64,000 nucleotides of DNA from Gordonia oryzae. GTDB taxonomy: Bacteria; Actinomycetota; Actinomycetes; Mycobacteriales; Mycobacteriaceae. The stretch is taken from positions 62,001 through 126,000 of the forward strand of contig NZ_RKMH01000004.1 in the NCBI RefSeq assembly GCF_003797185.1, in the 5' to 3' direction. Under the pieces are notes generated by a model. That model ran no database searches. It had not been told where the DNA came from and was given only the letters and a program-made list of their open reading frames with translations. Of this stretch, positions 1-8,531 are shown one piece after another; position 1 is the first letter of the stretch, and every line of letters starts with the position of its first letter. The translations under genes were made by a program, and so were the position numbers.

Positions 1-60
1 TCCAAGAAGAAGCGGGTTAATCGGCGTAGCCGATCGGACCCTCGTGGGTCAGGGAGGTAG
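1..60 (+). CDS. rsmG: Probable C-terminal tail of RsmG (16S rRNA m7G methyltransferase), partial
   Basis: An open frame enters from the left edge and stops with TAG at 58-60, giving a short Lys/Arg-rich tail. In mycobacteria and relatives the gene just upstream of parA on the same strand is rsmG (gidB), the methyltransferase acting on 16S rRNA. The identification therefore rests on position and on the basic character of the tail, not on any motif. Nearly all of the gene lies outside the window. Confidence 0.4.
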   Translation, partial: SKKKRVNRRSRSDPRGSGR

Positions 61-162
61 TTGGTGCGCATCGGTCGCAGGGCGCAGAATAGAAGAGCAT
101 CATCAAGTGGCTCGGAGGTCGTTGGTGATGGCGCCCCATCTGTCGGTCGAAGGAGTCCTCGC

Positions 163-1152
163 GTGGTCCAGCAAGATCGCAACGTTTCACGTGAAACCGT
201 ACTTACCGGCAAGAGTGGATCCGACCCTCGCGCTACCTCTCCCACTACTTCGACGGCCTTGGAGGCATCGTTGGACGACACACCCATTGCCGCCGCGGCC
301 GCCCGAGCCAGCCAGGTCCTGACACCCGGTGCGGCTGGACGACTACCCCGGCCGCGGGATGCTCGCGTCCTGACGGTTGCGAACCAGAAGGGTGGCGTCG
401 GTAAAACGACGACAGCCGTCAATCTTGCAGCGGGACTGGCCGTCCACGGCCTCCGCGTTCTCGTCGTCGATCTCGACCCTCAGGGCAATGCCAGTACCGC
501 GCTCGGAATCGATCATCGCGCGCCCGACATTGCCTCGGTATATGAACTGCTCCTCGGAGAGGTCGGGGTCCGCGAGGCGATCAAACAAAGTCCCAGCAAC
601 GAGAACCTCTACTGTGTCCCCGCAACACTCGACCTTGCCGGTGCCGAGATCGAGTTGGTGTCGCTCGTCGCGCGTGAGAACCGCCTTCGGAACGCGTTGA
701 ACGATGACGCAATGGCGGACTTCGGCTTCGACTACGTCTTCATCGACTGCCCACCGTCGCTCGGTCTACTGACCGTCAACGCGATGGTCGCGGCGCGCGA
801 GGTGCTCATCCCCATCCAGTGCGAGTATTACGCGCTGGAAGGTGTCGGGCAGCTACTCCGCAATATCGAGTTGGTCCAGGCACATCTCAACAAAGAGCTC
901 CATGTGTCCACGATCCTCCTCACCATGTACGACGGGCGCACGAAGCTTGCCGACCAGGTAGCCGAGGAAGTGCGCCGACACTTCGGCGAGAAGGTCTTGT
1001 CCACGATCATCCCTCGAAGCGTGAAGGTCTCCGAGGCACCCGGATATGGCATGACGATCATCGAGTACGACCCGGGTTCACGTGGGTCAATGAGCTACCT
1101 CGATGCTGCCCGGGAACTCGCGATGCGCGCTGACACGGCGCCCGTGCCCTGA
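163..1152 (+). CDS. parA: Chromosome partitioning ATPase ParA (Soj)
   Basis: ParA is a Walker-type ATPase that binds DNA non-specifically and, with ParB bound at parS, moves the replication origins apart. The frame is open from position 61. I choose GTG at 163 because AAGGAG lies 7 nt upstream, giving 329 residues; TTG 61 and GTG 64 are alternatives with poorer signals. The deviant Walker A motif KGGVGKTT is near residue 76 and the Walker B-like FIDCPPSLG follows about 110 residues later. The C-terminal stretch RSVKVSEAPGYGMTI is typical of actinobacterial ParA. The N-terminal 70 residues are an unstructured extension whose codons contain a parS site (residues NVSRET, as in the mycobacterial protein). 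It is followed by parB after 60 bp, in the conserved rsmG-parA-parB order. Confidence 0.95.
   Translation: MVQQDRNVSRETVLTGKSGSDPRATSPTTSTALEASLDDTPIAAAAARASQVLTPGAAGRLPRPRDARVLTVANQKGGVGKTTTAVNLAAGLAVHGLRVLVVDLDPQGNASTALGIDHRAPDIASVYELLLGEVGVREAIKQSPSNENLYCVPATLDLAGAEIELVSLVARENRLRNALNDDAMADFGFDYVFIDCPPSLGLLTVNAMVAAREVLIPIQCEYYALEGVGQLLRNIELVQAHLNKELHVSTILLTMYDGRTKLADQVAEEVRRHFGEKVLSTIIPRSVKVSEAPGYGMTIIEYDPGSRGSMSYLDAARELAMRADTAPVP
183..198. promoter_or_regulatory. parS centromere site within parA
   Basis: The perfect 14-bp palindrome GTTTCACGTGAAAC at 184-197 matches the conserved core of bacterial parS; the outer bases (C on both sides) differ from the T/A of the classical 16-mer. ParB loads here, spreads and clamps DNA. 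The site lies in the first codons of parA and encodes the residues VSRET, so the same bases serve as coding sequence and centromere. Confidence 0.85.
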
Positions 1153-1212
1153 TAGCGCCCGATACCGAATATCGCCCGAGGGTGTCAGCCCGCCTTGCCT
1201 GAGAGGAATGCA

Positions 1213-2304
1213 GTGAGTCAGAAAGAAACCGCACACCGACGAGGTGGACTCGGCCGCGGTTTGGCGGCATTGATCCCCACCGGTCCCACCGAGGAGGACC
1301 TGACCACTCCGAGGCTTGGAGCTGCCGCTGCAGACGTCGTGATCGGCACCGGAAATGGTGGCGGTTCGGTAGCGTCGTCGGCCGGCGCGCCGAGCTCAAA
1401 GATCGCTGCGGCTACAGCCAACGCTGCCGGTGAGCGAGGTGCATCCACTCCCCCGGCCGTGATCGGCACACCCGATGAGGTCGGCGCAGTCTACCGGGAG
1501 ATCCCACCAACGCTCATTCAGCCGAATCCGAATCAGCCGCGGACCGTCTTCGACGAGGATGCGCTGAATGAGCTGATTCATTCGATCCGCGAGTTCGGTC
1601 TCATGCAGCCAATCGTGGTTCGCAAGTTGCCCGCCCCCACCGCGGAGGGTGTCCAGTTTCAGATCGTCATGGGCGAACGTCGGTGGCGAGCAAGTCAAGA
1701 GGCCGGCCTCGAGGCGATCCCGGCGATTGTGCGAGAGACGCCCGACGGTGACATGCTCCGCGATGCACTCCTGGAGAACATTCACCGTGCGCAGCTGAAT
1801 CCGCTCGAGGAGGCGGCCGCGTACCAACAACTCCTTGAAGAGTTTGACGTGACACATGAGGAGTTGGCCGCGCGGCTCGGGCGATCGCGCCCGGTGATCA
1901 CCAACATGATCAGGTTGCTCAAGCTACCCATTCCGGTCCAGCGACGCGTCGCGGCCGGGGTTCTGTCCGCAGGACACGCTCGCGCGCTGTTGTCTCTCGA
2001 GACCGGAAGCGATGCTCAGGAGGCGTTGGCGGCGCGTATCGTCGCGGAAGGAATGTCGGTCCGTGCGACCGAAGAAGCGGTCACTCTCGAAAACCATGAC
2101 GGCGGATCGACGACCCCCTTGCCGACCGCCAAGCGCAAACCGATGCAGATGCCCGGCCTCCACGACCTTGCCGAACGACTGTCGGATCGTCTAGAAACTC
2201 GCGTCACGGTCAGTCTGGGTAAGCGGAAAGGCAAGATCGTCGTCGAGTTCGGTTCGGTGGATGACCTCCAGCGAATCGTTGGAGTGATCGATCCGGGTAA
2301 GTGA
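1213..2304 (+). CDS. parB: Chromosome partitioning protein ParB (Spo0J family)
   Basis: ParB binds parS, uses CTP to form a sliding clamp and stimulates ParA. I place the start at GTG 1213 ([17 protein letters not shown]), preceded by GAGAGG; a TTG at 1195 is in frame but has no comparable site. This gives 363 residues. The N-terminal motif [11 protein letters not shown] is the usual ParA-contacting end. It is followed by a low-complexity linker, the ParB/Spo0J nuclease-like domain beginning IQPNPNQPR with the CTP-binding box GERRWRA near residue 156, a helix-turn-helix ([18 protein letters not shown]) and a C-terminal dimerisation segment ([10 protein letters not shown]). It is probably cotranscribed with parA. 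Confidence 0.95.
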   Translation: MSQKETAHRRGGLGRGLAALIPTGPTEEDLTTPRLGAAAADVVIGTGNGGGSVASSAGAPSSKIAAATANAAGERGASTPPAVIGTPDEVGAVYREIPPTLIQPNPNQPRTVFDEDALNELIHSIREFGLMQPIVVRKLPAPTAEGVQFQIVMGERRWRASQEAGLEAIPAIVRETPDGDMLRDALLENIHRAQLNPLEEAAAYQQLLEEFDVTHEELAARLGRSRPVITNMIRLLKLPIPVQRRVAAGVLSAGHARALLSLETGSDAQEALAARIVAEGMSVRATEEAVTLENHDGGSTTPLPTAKRKPMQMPGLHDLAERLSDRLETRVTVSLGKRKGKIVVEFGSVDDLQRIVGVIDPGK

Positions 2305-2469
2305 CTTTTGCCGAAGATTTTCCACTACCTTCCACCCGCGGGAGCAACGTCACTGTGACGAAACAATGCGAGAGCGCATCGGCTGGAACCGAATACCGTT
2401 ATGGCACAAGCATTTCCGGTGTGGCGGCGTCTTCCGACGGCGGTGTGGCGATGGGATGGATGAGCTGAC

Positions 2470-3309
2470 ATGGAACCGGTGGTCTCGCGGCTGACTCTCG
2501 AGTCGTTCGAGTCACTACCTCCGCATGCGCGTCGGTGTGTCTTCTGGGAGGTCGAGCCAAGCATGGCTGGCCCGCTGGATCGGCCCGAGTCTGCGGAGGC
2601 TACCGAGGTGGTCAGTCGCGGCGTTGCACGCGCTCCGTTCGAGAGCGAGTTCGACAAGGAGGCGTGGATCTCTTCGGTGCTCTTGGAGTGGGGTGCATGC
2701 GGTCAGCTCGCCACCGATCCGGCAACCGGAGTCATCGTCGGCACGGCGTTCTATGCACCGCCCGGACGTGTCCCACGATCTCGGTTGTTCCCGACATCGC
2801 CGGTCAGCGCCGACGCCCTCCTCCTCACTTCCATCCAAGTCGAGCCCGGTTATGAGGAGGTGGCCACTCCCCTACTCGATGCCGTGCTGGTCGACCTCAT
2901 GCGTCGCGGTGTCCGCGCGGTTGAGGCATTCGGATTGGTTCGTGGCGGAGGGCCGGACGGTGGGGGTTCCGGCACGGCGCGTCGTAACCCGACACCTGAC
3001 GCGACTCCGGGGATGCGCGACATCAGTGAGTGGTCGGACGAGGAGATCGTCAGCGTCGCACGCGAAATCCTGGACAACCCACAGCCAGATCTGTGCACTC
3101 GATGCCTGCTCGACGCTGCATTCCTGAAAGCATCAGGATTTGATGTCATTGCATCTCACTCCCGCTTCCCCCGGCTGCGGTTGGAGCTCGATGAAGGCCT
3201 CGGGTGGAAGTCGGAGGTCGAGGGGGCTCTGGAGAAGCTGGTGGTGATGGCGTCGATTGACATGATGGGTCGGGAACGAACCCTCGCCCCGGTGGGACGC
3301 CGACTCTAG
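2470..3309 (+). CDS. GNAT-like acetyltransferase, Rv3916c family
   Basis: This is the conserved gene after parB in mycobacteria (Rv3916c in M. tuberculosis); its biological role is unknown to me. The protein is 279 residues. The middle carries a GNAT-like pattern: a strand-rich stretch with the residues LLTSIQVEPGYE, then a helix (ATPLLDAVLVDLMRRGVRAVEAFGL) where an acetyl-CoA loop would lie. The end (FLKASGFDVIASHSRFPRLRLEL) resembles the closing strands of GNAT domains. No substrate can be inferred. It starts at ATG 2470 after a 165-bp gap from parB, with no strong ribosome-binding site. It converges on cwlM with 46 bp between the two stops. Confidence 0.78.
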   Translation: MEPVVSRLTLESFESLPPHARRCVFWEVEPSMAGPLDRPESAEATEVVSRGVARAPFESEFDKEAWISSVLLEWGACGQLATDPATGVIVGTAFYAPPGRVPRSRLFPTSPVSADALLLTSIQVEPGYEEVATPLLDAVLVDLMRRGVRAVEAFGLVRGGGPDGGGSGTARRNPTPDATPGMRDISEWSDEEIVSVAREILDNPQPDLCTRCLLDAAFLKASGFDVIASHSRFPRLRLELDEGLGWKSEVEGALEKLVVMASIDMMGRERTLAPVGRRL

Positions 3310-3355
3310 AGCCTCGCCGAAAAGCCAAGTAGCGCGACGCTTTGCGCGAATCGGA

Positions 3356-4516
3356 TCAGGAGATTTCTTCGGCAGCAAGAAGATCGGCGAAGGTGTATGT
3401 CCCTGTGGGCCGATCGTCATCGCCGAGCAGATAGAGTCGCTTGACGGCGACGAGGATGGCCTCCGCGATGACGTTGCGGTAGTCGGCGCCCTCGAGAACC
3501 CGAGCGTCTTCGGGGTTGGTGATGTAGCCGACGTCGAGGATGATGACCGGCATCCTGGTGAGCCGCAACAGTTCCCACGTGCGTTCGTGAGTGCGGCAGT
3601 CCGTCAACGGGGTCCGCGCGGCAACCTCGCGTTGGACGAAGCCGGCCAAGTTGCGACCGATGGTCGAGAACGACCCGTGGCTGTTGCCGAAGTAGAAGGC
3701 CGCCACGCCGTTCGCCGCCGAATTCGGATAATGCCCGACCCGCAGGGAGATCATGACATCGGCGTCGATCATGTTCGCGACCCGGGCGCGCTCCTCGTCG
3801 GTGGGCCGACCCCGACCATCATGTGACAAGAAGGTCTCCATGCCGGCCGCCGACATCCGGCCTTCGAGGCGGGCAGCGAGATCCCACAGGAGGCGACTTT
3901 CCGTGTCGGCGAGATCACCGGTCGAAAGGTCATGTAGCCCACCGGATCCGGGATCGATGACGATGCGCTTGCCAGATAATTGCGGGCCGGAACGACGAAC
4001 GTGCTCTTCTTCGCGGATGGCGAGAGGCGAGCCACCGGTCACTCGGGTACCGAGCCGTTCGAGAGAGCGCAGAGTGGCGGGCCCGCAGATTCCGTCGGCG
4101 AAGAGCCCGTATTCGCTCTGATAGAGGCAGACAGCGTTGTGGGTTGTCTCGCCGAAGACGCCGTCGACCAGCGCGGTGTAGTAGCCGAGGTTCTGTAGGC
4201 GGTTCTGTAGCTGTGCGACGTCGTCGCCGACCATCGGCGCCGAGAAGCGGAACGCGAGCACACGTGCACCGAGTTGATAGGAGGCCTCGCGCAATGCGCG
4301 GTAGGTCGCGGGTCCGACGATTCCGTCGACGATGAGGCCCCGCTGCTGCTGGAAGGCCCGCACTGCCTGGTCGGTGTCGGCGTCGAAAGTGTCGCCCGGC
4401 GTGTCAGCCTCGGCGGCGTGTCGGCCGCGAGTTGTGCTGAGAAGACCCTGTCCGGCGAGGATCGAACGGATCTCGGCGACTGCCGAGCCTTGATCACCCA
4501 GTCGGAATTGCGGCAT
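3356..4516 (-). CDS. cwlM: CwlM, amidase-fold regulator of peptidoglycan synthesis
   Basis: The sequence has two N-terminal peptidoglycan-binding-type repeats (each ending in DGI-GPATYRAL or ADGI-GPATLRSL patterns, about residues 1-175) followed by an amidase_3 fold (about 185-370). The start at ATG 4516 is set by AAGGAG 7 nt upstream, giving 386 residues. Zinc and catalytic positions of active amidases are changed: DPGHGG is DPGSGG, the SIH/SLH histidine is SLR, and the late catalytic Glu is Asp in LDVGYITN. Mycobacterial CwlM has lost the same positions and is known to act as a phosphorylation-dependent activator of MurA rather than a hydrolase. I infer the same role here. It lies downstream of trxA as in mycobacteria. 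Confidence 0.9.
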   Translation of the reverse strand: MPQFRLGDQGSAVAEIRSILAGQGLLSTTRGRHAAEADTPGDTFDADTDQAVRAFQQQRGLIVDGIVGPATYRALREASYQLGARVLAFRFSAPMVGDDVAQLQNRLQNLGYYTALVDGVFGETTHNAVCLYQSEYGLFADGICGPATLRSLERLGTRVTGGSPLAIREEEHVRRSGPQLSGKRIVIDPGSGGLHDLSTGDLADTESRLLWDLAARLEGRMSAAGMETFLSHDGRGRPTDEERARVANMIDADVMISLRVGHYPNSAANGVAAFYFGNSHGSFSTIGRNLAGFVQREVAARTPLTDCRTHERTWELLRLTRMPVIILDVGYITNPEDARVLEGADYRNVIAEAILVAVKRLYLLGDDDRPTGTYTFADLLAAEEIS

Positions 4517-4661
4517 CTTCAGACTCCTTGGTCGCGACGAACAATCAGTGTCCGCGCGGATCGCGATTCGACGCCGGTACTCCCGGAAACGCACTCGGCA
4601 GAATCACGAGCATTCTTTCAGGTCGACCGATGTGGGCCAAACTCGAGCAGGTCACAATGTT

Positions 4662-4709
4662 GCGACAGGCACCGTCACCAGCCTGAATGTTGCTGACCGT
4701 GCCTGTCGC
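4662..4709 (-). terminator. Stem-loop between trxA and cwlM
   Basis: Two 11-base arms, GCGACAGGCAC (4662-4672) and GTGCCTGTCGC (4699-4709), are perfect reverse complements around a 26-nt loop. The structure begins about 20 nt past the trxA stop and lies 146 nt before cwlM. No T-tract follows on the minus strand, so it could be a factor-dependent or partial terminator, or an RNA-stability element that lowers cwlM expression relative to trxA. Confidence 0.4.
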
Positions 4710-4728
4710 TATACCATCGCCAACGATG

Positions 4729-5067
4729 TCAGGCGTTGGTGCCGACCACCGAATCGAGCTCGCGTAGCAGTGCGGCCTTGCCCTTGGCGCCGACGATGGT
4801 CTTGGTGGGCTGTCCGTTCTCGAACAGGATCAACGTCGGGATCGACATGATCTGGAAATCACGTGCGGTCGCCGGGTTCGCGTCGACGTCGAGTTTCGCT
4901 ACGGTCAGCTTGTCGCTGTGTGCGTCGGCGATCTCCTCGAGAACCGGTGCGACCATGCGGCATGGACCGCACCAGGTGGCCCAGAAGTCGACAAGTACCG
5001 GTTTGTCGGAGCCGAGTACGGCGTCGGAGAACGTGTCGTCGGTGACGGCGACGGTGTGTGCTCCCAT
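4729..5067 (-). CDS. trxA: Thioredoxin (TrxC type)
   Basis: This is a cytoplasmic dithiol-disulfide oxidoreductase that passes electrons from thioredoxin reductase to ribonucleotide reductase, peroxiredoxins and oxidised proteins. The start at ATG 5067 follows AGGAGG and gives 112 residues, normal for the family. The active site WCGPC places the cysteines at residues 33 and 36, and the cis-proline loop MSIPTL is present. It lies 61 bp downstream of trxB on the same strand, so the reductase and its substrate are probably one transcript. The M. tuberculosis counterpart in this order is trxC (Rv3914). Confidence 0.95.
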   Translation of the reverse strand: MGAHTVAVTDDTFSDAVLGSDKPVLVDFWATWCGPCRMVAPVLEEIADAHSDKLTVAKLDVDANPATARDFQIMSIPTLILFENGQPTKTIVGAKGKAALLRELDSVVGTNA

Positions 5068-5128
5068 GATGATTTCCTCCTGTGATGAGTCGGGGTTGTG
5101 AATGCCGCTTGGGTTCGGCGCGACTGGG

Positions 5129-6124
5129 TCAGCTGTGTGCGTCGACGACCATGAGGTCGGCCTCGACCTGGGTGGTGTCGATGTCGCCCTGTTCGGCCAA
5201 CCACCGCTCGGCGTCGATCGCCGCCGCGCATCCGCTGCCCGCCGCGGTGATGGCCTGCCGATAGGTGTGGTCGACGAGATCGCCCGCGGCGAAGACACCG
5301 GGCAGCGACGTATAGGTGGTCCGGCCCTGGACCTGGACGTATCCGTCGGAATCGAGGTCGACCTGGCCGCGGACGAGTTCGCTCCGCGGGTCGTGACCGA
5401 TGGCGACGAACATGCCGGTCACATCCACCGTCCGCGTGTCGCCACTGCGGGTGTCTATCAATTCCAGACCCGTGACCGACCCGTCACCGATGACGGATCT
5501 GACCGCGGCGTTGGTGACGAACCGGATCTTGTCGTTGTTGCGGGCACGATCGAGCATGATGCGCGAGGCCCGGAATTCCTCCCGGCGGTGGATCAGGGTT
5601 ACCGAACGCGCGAATTTCGTGAGGAACGTGGCCTCTTCCATCGCCGAGTCACCGCCGCCGATGACCGCGATGTCCTGGTCCTTGAAGAAGAAGCCGTCGC
5701 AAGTCGCGCAGGCCGAGACGCCGCGGCCGAGCAACTCTTGCTCACCGTCGATACCGAGGTAGCGCGCGGCGGCACCCATCGCGAGGATGACCGCGCGGGC
5801 GCGGTGGGTCTCACCGGACGCCACGACCTCCTTGATCACGCCGTTGAGCCGGAGTTCGTCGACGTCCTCCATGCGCAGGTCGGCGCCGAAGCGGATTGCC
5901 TGCTCCCGCATCTCGTCCATAAGTGCCGGACCCTGGATGCCGTTCTGGAATCCCGGGAAGTTCTCCACCTCGGTGGTCGTCATCAGAGCGCCGCCGAACT
6001 GTGTCCCCTCGAAGACGAGCGGGGCGAGTTCGGCGCGAGCCGCGTAAACCGCCGCGGTGTAACCGGCAGGCCCGGATCCGACGATGATCAGCTCGTGGAT
6101 CTGCTGGTTGTCTGACTGGGTCAA
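5129..6124 (-). CDS. trxB: Thioredoxin-disulfide reductase
   Basis: This flavoenzyme uses NADPH to reduce thioredoxin. I start it at TTG 6124, preceded by GGAGGA, giving 331 residues, which matches the family. The in-frame region upstream up to 6292 has no family resemblance. The FAD-binding motif [16 protein letters not shown] is at the N-terminus. The redox-active CATC ([10 protein letters not shown]) and the NADPH-binding [10 protein letters not shown] are in the middle. The C-terminal FAD segment contains [11 protein letters not shown] SigH-type promoter lies upstream (6180-6206), in agreement with SigH control of trxB2-trxC in M. tuberculosis. Confidence 0.95.
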   Translation of the reverse strand: MTQSDNQQIHELIIVGSGPAGYTAAVYAARAELAPLVFEGTQFGGALMTTTEVENFPGFQNGIQGPALMDEMREQAIRFGADLRMEDVDELRLNGVIKEVVASGETHRARAVILAMGAAARYLGIDGEQELLGRGVSACATCDGFFFKDQDIAVIGGGDSAMEEATFLTKFARSVTLIHRREEFRASRIMLDRARNNDKIRFVTNAAVRSVIGDGSVTGLELIDTRSGDTRTVDVTGMFVAIGHDPRSELVRGQVDLDSDGYVQVQGRTTYTSLPGVFAAGDLVDHTYRQAITAAGSGCAAAIDAERWLAEQGDIDTTQVEADLMVVDAHS

Positions 6125-6179
6125 TTCGTCCTCCGCGTCATCGACGTATCGGCCGGTGAGCCGTACGTACCTGGCATTC

Positions 6180-6206
6180 AACACAAGGGTATGCGGACAT
6201 GTTCCC
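6180..6206 (-). promoter_or_regulatory. SigH-type promoter for trxB-trxA
   Basis: Read on the minus strand, GGGAACA (complement of 6200-6206), a 17-bp spacer and GTT (complement of 6180-6182) match the mycobacterial SigH promoter (GGGAAYA, N16-17, GTT). Transcription would begin near 6172, leaving a leader of about 50 nt before the TTG start of trxB. The match is read by eye; SigE or SigM overlap is possible because their -35 elements are similar. Confidence 0.5.
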
Positions 6207-6288
6207 CGACGCGTCGGCCCCACGACGAGCGATCGGATGATTCGGCTGCATGGTGGACGAACGATATACCCGAGCGTTCTCGCCGGGG

Positions 6289-7101
6289 TCATCCCCCGAT
6301 GATCGTGCGCGAGATCGTGGCCGGGTTGCCGGAATCACATTCGGGGCCGACCACGAGCGCCAGGAACCGCCCGGCCGTCCCGGTGGCAAGCAGAATCACG
6401 ACCTGGCGGACGCCGTTGACCGTCACCGGTCCCGACCCCAGAATCGGTGTCGCGGCAGAGACACCGTTGGCAGCGGTGCACCGGCGTAATGCAGCGGTGG
6501 AGGTGAACGGTGCACCGTCGGTCCGGCCGAGCACGGACAGCACTGTTGCGGCACCCGGTGTAGTGACGGTGCGCGCAACAGACGAACTCATGGGGATGCC
6601 ATCGGCCTGCACACGGTTCGCAGCGCCGGTCTGGGCCGAGTGGTTGACCAGGACGACACCCACGATGACGGCAATGAGGACGGCTGCGGCCACCGAGAGC
6701 AGAGCCACTGCCTGCGGGGCAGAGCGCAGCTGCCGACGGCGTCGAAATTGTGTGACCACCGTGTCGGAACTCTCGTCGTCCCGACCGCCGTCGCCACTTC
6801 CGTCGGCACCCCTGCCGCTGCCGACCTCCGCGGCGATTCGGGCGAGCGTTTGCTGCGTGCGCGCGTCAACCCACTCGGGCACTGGCCGCTCGGACACGGG
6901 GAGATCGCGCAGATCGACACGCAGATCCTTCAATGCCGCGAGAACCTTCCGAGCTCCGGGGTCGTCGGCAAGTCGGGAACGGATGTGCATGGCGAGGGTG
7001 GGTTCGAGTATGCCGGCATCGAGATCGGTCAGCTGATCCACGGAATACGGTGGTTCCGGAAGGCTCGGTGACTCTTCAGAGCGCTGGTACTCGTCGGTCA
7101 T
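6289..7101 (-). CDS. Anti-sigma factor for SigM (Rv3912 type)
   Basis: The protein is 270 residues with an N-terminal cytoplasmic part (about 1-125), one membrane helix (about 130-155, [20 protein letters not shown]) and an external C-terminal domain of about 115 residues. This layout is that of a membrane anti-sigma factor that holds an ECF sigma factor until a signal triggers release. It directly follows sigM (115 bp gap), as Rv3912 follows sigM in M. tuberculosis. I see no classical zinc-finger HXXXCXXC motif, so binding would be zinc-independent. GGGGAG lies before ATG 7101. The external domain has two cysteines that could form a disulfide. Confidence 0.8.
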   Translation of the reverse strand: MTDEYQRSEESPSLPEPPYSVDQLTDLDAGILEPTLAMHIRSRLADDPGARKVLAALKDLRVDLRDLPVSERPVPEWVDARTQQTLARIAAEVGSGRGADGSGDGGRDDESSDTVVTQFRRRRQLRSAPQAVALLSVAAAVLIAVIVGVVLVNHSAQTGAANRVQADGIPMSSSVARTVTTPGAATVLSVLGRTDGAPFTSTAALRRCTAANGVSAATPILGSGPVTVNGVRQVVILLATGTAGRFLALVVGPECDSGNPATISRTIIGG

Positions 7102-7216
7102 CCGCGCTCCCCTCGTGTCAAGTCGCTGTACCCGGTGGGAACCCGGTCGTTATGGGACCCACGAGTAGTTGGACGCAGCAGGACCTCCAGGAGTTCCATG
7201 ACGTTCGAGCCGGTGT

Positions 7217-7822
7217 TCACGCCCGGCCTCGCTCCGACCCGTCCCGCACCGACTCGTGACGGAGATGACCCAGCAGAGCGGCCAGGCGTAGCCGTCCGCG
7301 CGAACTCCGACTCTTGATCGTGCCCTCGGGCACGCCGAGCAATTGCGCAGCCTCCGAGATGGAGTAGCCCTCGACGTCGAGTGCGAGGACCGCCGCGCGC
7401 TGACCCGCCGGCAATTCGTCGAGCGCTCGAGAGATCGTCTCGGTCAGGTCGACGCGCTGATAGTCGTCGGTGTGGTCGACGAGAATCGCGGAGTCAAACT
7501 CCGGTAGTGGCACCGTGCGGCGAGCCGCGTTGCGCCGCAGTCGATCCAGCGAAGCGTTGACCACGATGCGATGCAACCAGCTCGATACACGTGCCTCGGC
7601 GCGAAAGGAGCCTGCGGTTCGGTGAGCCGAAAACAGTGCCTCCTGCAGGGCGTCGGCGGCATCGTCGGGGTCTCGTGTGGTGCGCAGGGCGACATTCCAC
7701 AGGTAGGTGTGGTGTCGGGTGATGAGTGTGGTGAATGCGGTGGGATCGCCATGGGTGTGCGCGGCGAGCAGTTGCTCGTCGCTGCGTGTATCGCCCTGTG
7801 GCGAGTGGGTCCCCCCGGACAT
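7217..7822 (-). CDS. sigM: ECF RNA polymerase sigma factor SigM
   Basis: The 201-residue product has region 2 (DPDDAADALQEALFSAHRTAGSF, where the -10 is read) and region 4 (LPAGQRAAVLALDVEGYSIS then AAQLLGVPEGTIKSR, the helix-turn-helix for the -35). I use ATG 7822: the length fits mycobacterial SigM, and a TANNNT hexamer lies 7 nt upstream, suggesting a leaderless message. An in-frame ATG at 7972 with AAGGGAG in front would add 50 residues and cannot be excluded. The anti-sigma gene follows it and the trxB-trxA pair lies beyond, as in mycobacteria. SigM in mycobacteria controls a small set of secreted and envelope functions. Confidence 0.87.
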   Translation of the reverse strand: MSGGTHSPQGDTRSDEQLLAAHTHGDPTAFTTLITRHHTYLWNVALRTTRDPDDAADALQEALFSAHRTAGSFRAEARVSSWLHRIVVNASLDRLRRNAARRTVPLPEFDSAILVDHTDDYQRVDLTETISRALDELPAGQRAAVLALDVEGYSISEAAQLLGVPEGTIKSRSSRGRLRLAALLGHLRHESVRDGSERGRA

Positions 7823-8088
7823 GGGATCGAGAGTAGTGGGCCGGGCCGGGGGTCGGATAGTCGTGGTGCGGTGCCTGTGGACAACCGCGTCGACGGTCGG
7901 CAGACCTGGATCAATCGCGTGTCCGCGAGCCACGCGACCGAGGGCCGCAGGGGAGGCGGTGGTCGATGTCATCGAGTGGACTCCCTTGATGTATTCCCTC
8001 CGGAAGTGCTTGCGGCGTAACCCAACCGGTCGCCGACATACTCGTGCAGGTCGCGCTGTCGAACGTGCGCGGGGCTCAGCCGGGATCG
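7823..8088. other. Upstream region of sigM
   Basis: The only features I can support here are the -10-like TACTCT (minus strand, complement of 7830-7835), 7 nt before the chosen sigM start, and the alternative in-frame ATG at 7972 with AAGGGAG before it. A single perfect DnaA-box 9-mer is present at 7876-7884 (minus-strand TTGTCCACA), probably by chance. No other gene is supported. Confidence 0.4.
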
Positions 8089-8302
8089 CTACCCGGCCGG
8101 TGTTGTCCATTGGATTGTTGATGCACCGTGATGACCATGAATTGCCTCGACATCGGCAATCCTGTCCACGCCGCGGGCGAGCGGTGTTCGCCGGCCACCC
8201 AAGGGGTTCGCTTGCGTCGGTGCATTCGACGCTCTCGGCGACCACACCGGTGCCGCCCACCTGGAATCCGTCTACGTCACGGTAGAGAATGAACGTGGGC
8301 AT
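8089..8302 (-). pseudogene. Frameshifted small hypothetical protein
   Basis: An ATG at 8302 with GGGGAG upstream opens a frame beginning MPTFILYRDVDGFQVGGTGV. After about 30 residues the sense moves to a second frame (WVAGEHRSPAAW) and then a third (DVEAIHGHHGASTIQW), ending at TAG 8089-8091. Joined, the pieces resemble a small actinobacterial family of about 70 residues with the pattern GTG-VAE, then GEH-S--W, then EAIHGHGG-T-W; this family resemblance is from memory. Two frameshifts suggest a decayed gene, although sequencing error is possible. Confidence 0.45.
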
Positions 8303-8531
8303 GGTGTGCTCCCCGGAGCGGTTATCAAGTCCGTCGCCCCGGGGGTGCCTTCCGAGGAAGATCGGATATCAGAAAGGCGCGATTTGCTACCGCATTGCAG
8401 AGCCGTGACCAAGATCTCCACGCCGATCCCGGTCCTGGAGTCACCGTGAGACATCCAGGACATGCCCTCCGGACGCTCCCGGAAATCCTTGAGCGCCAGC
8501 CTTCCATACCGTTCGCGGCTACAGTCAGGAG

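Noticed and set aside
2348..2360. Small palindrome CGTCAC-T-GTGACG after parB
   Set aside because: Too short and of the wrong arm order for a CRP-type site; could be chance.
7876..7884. DnaA box (minus-strand TTGTCCACA)
   Set aside because: A single isolated perfect 9-mer with no cluster or AT-rich element; not an origin.
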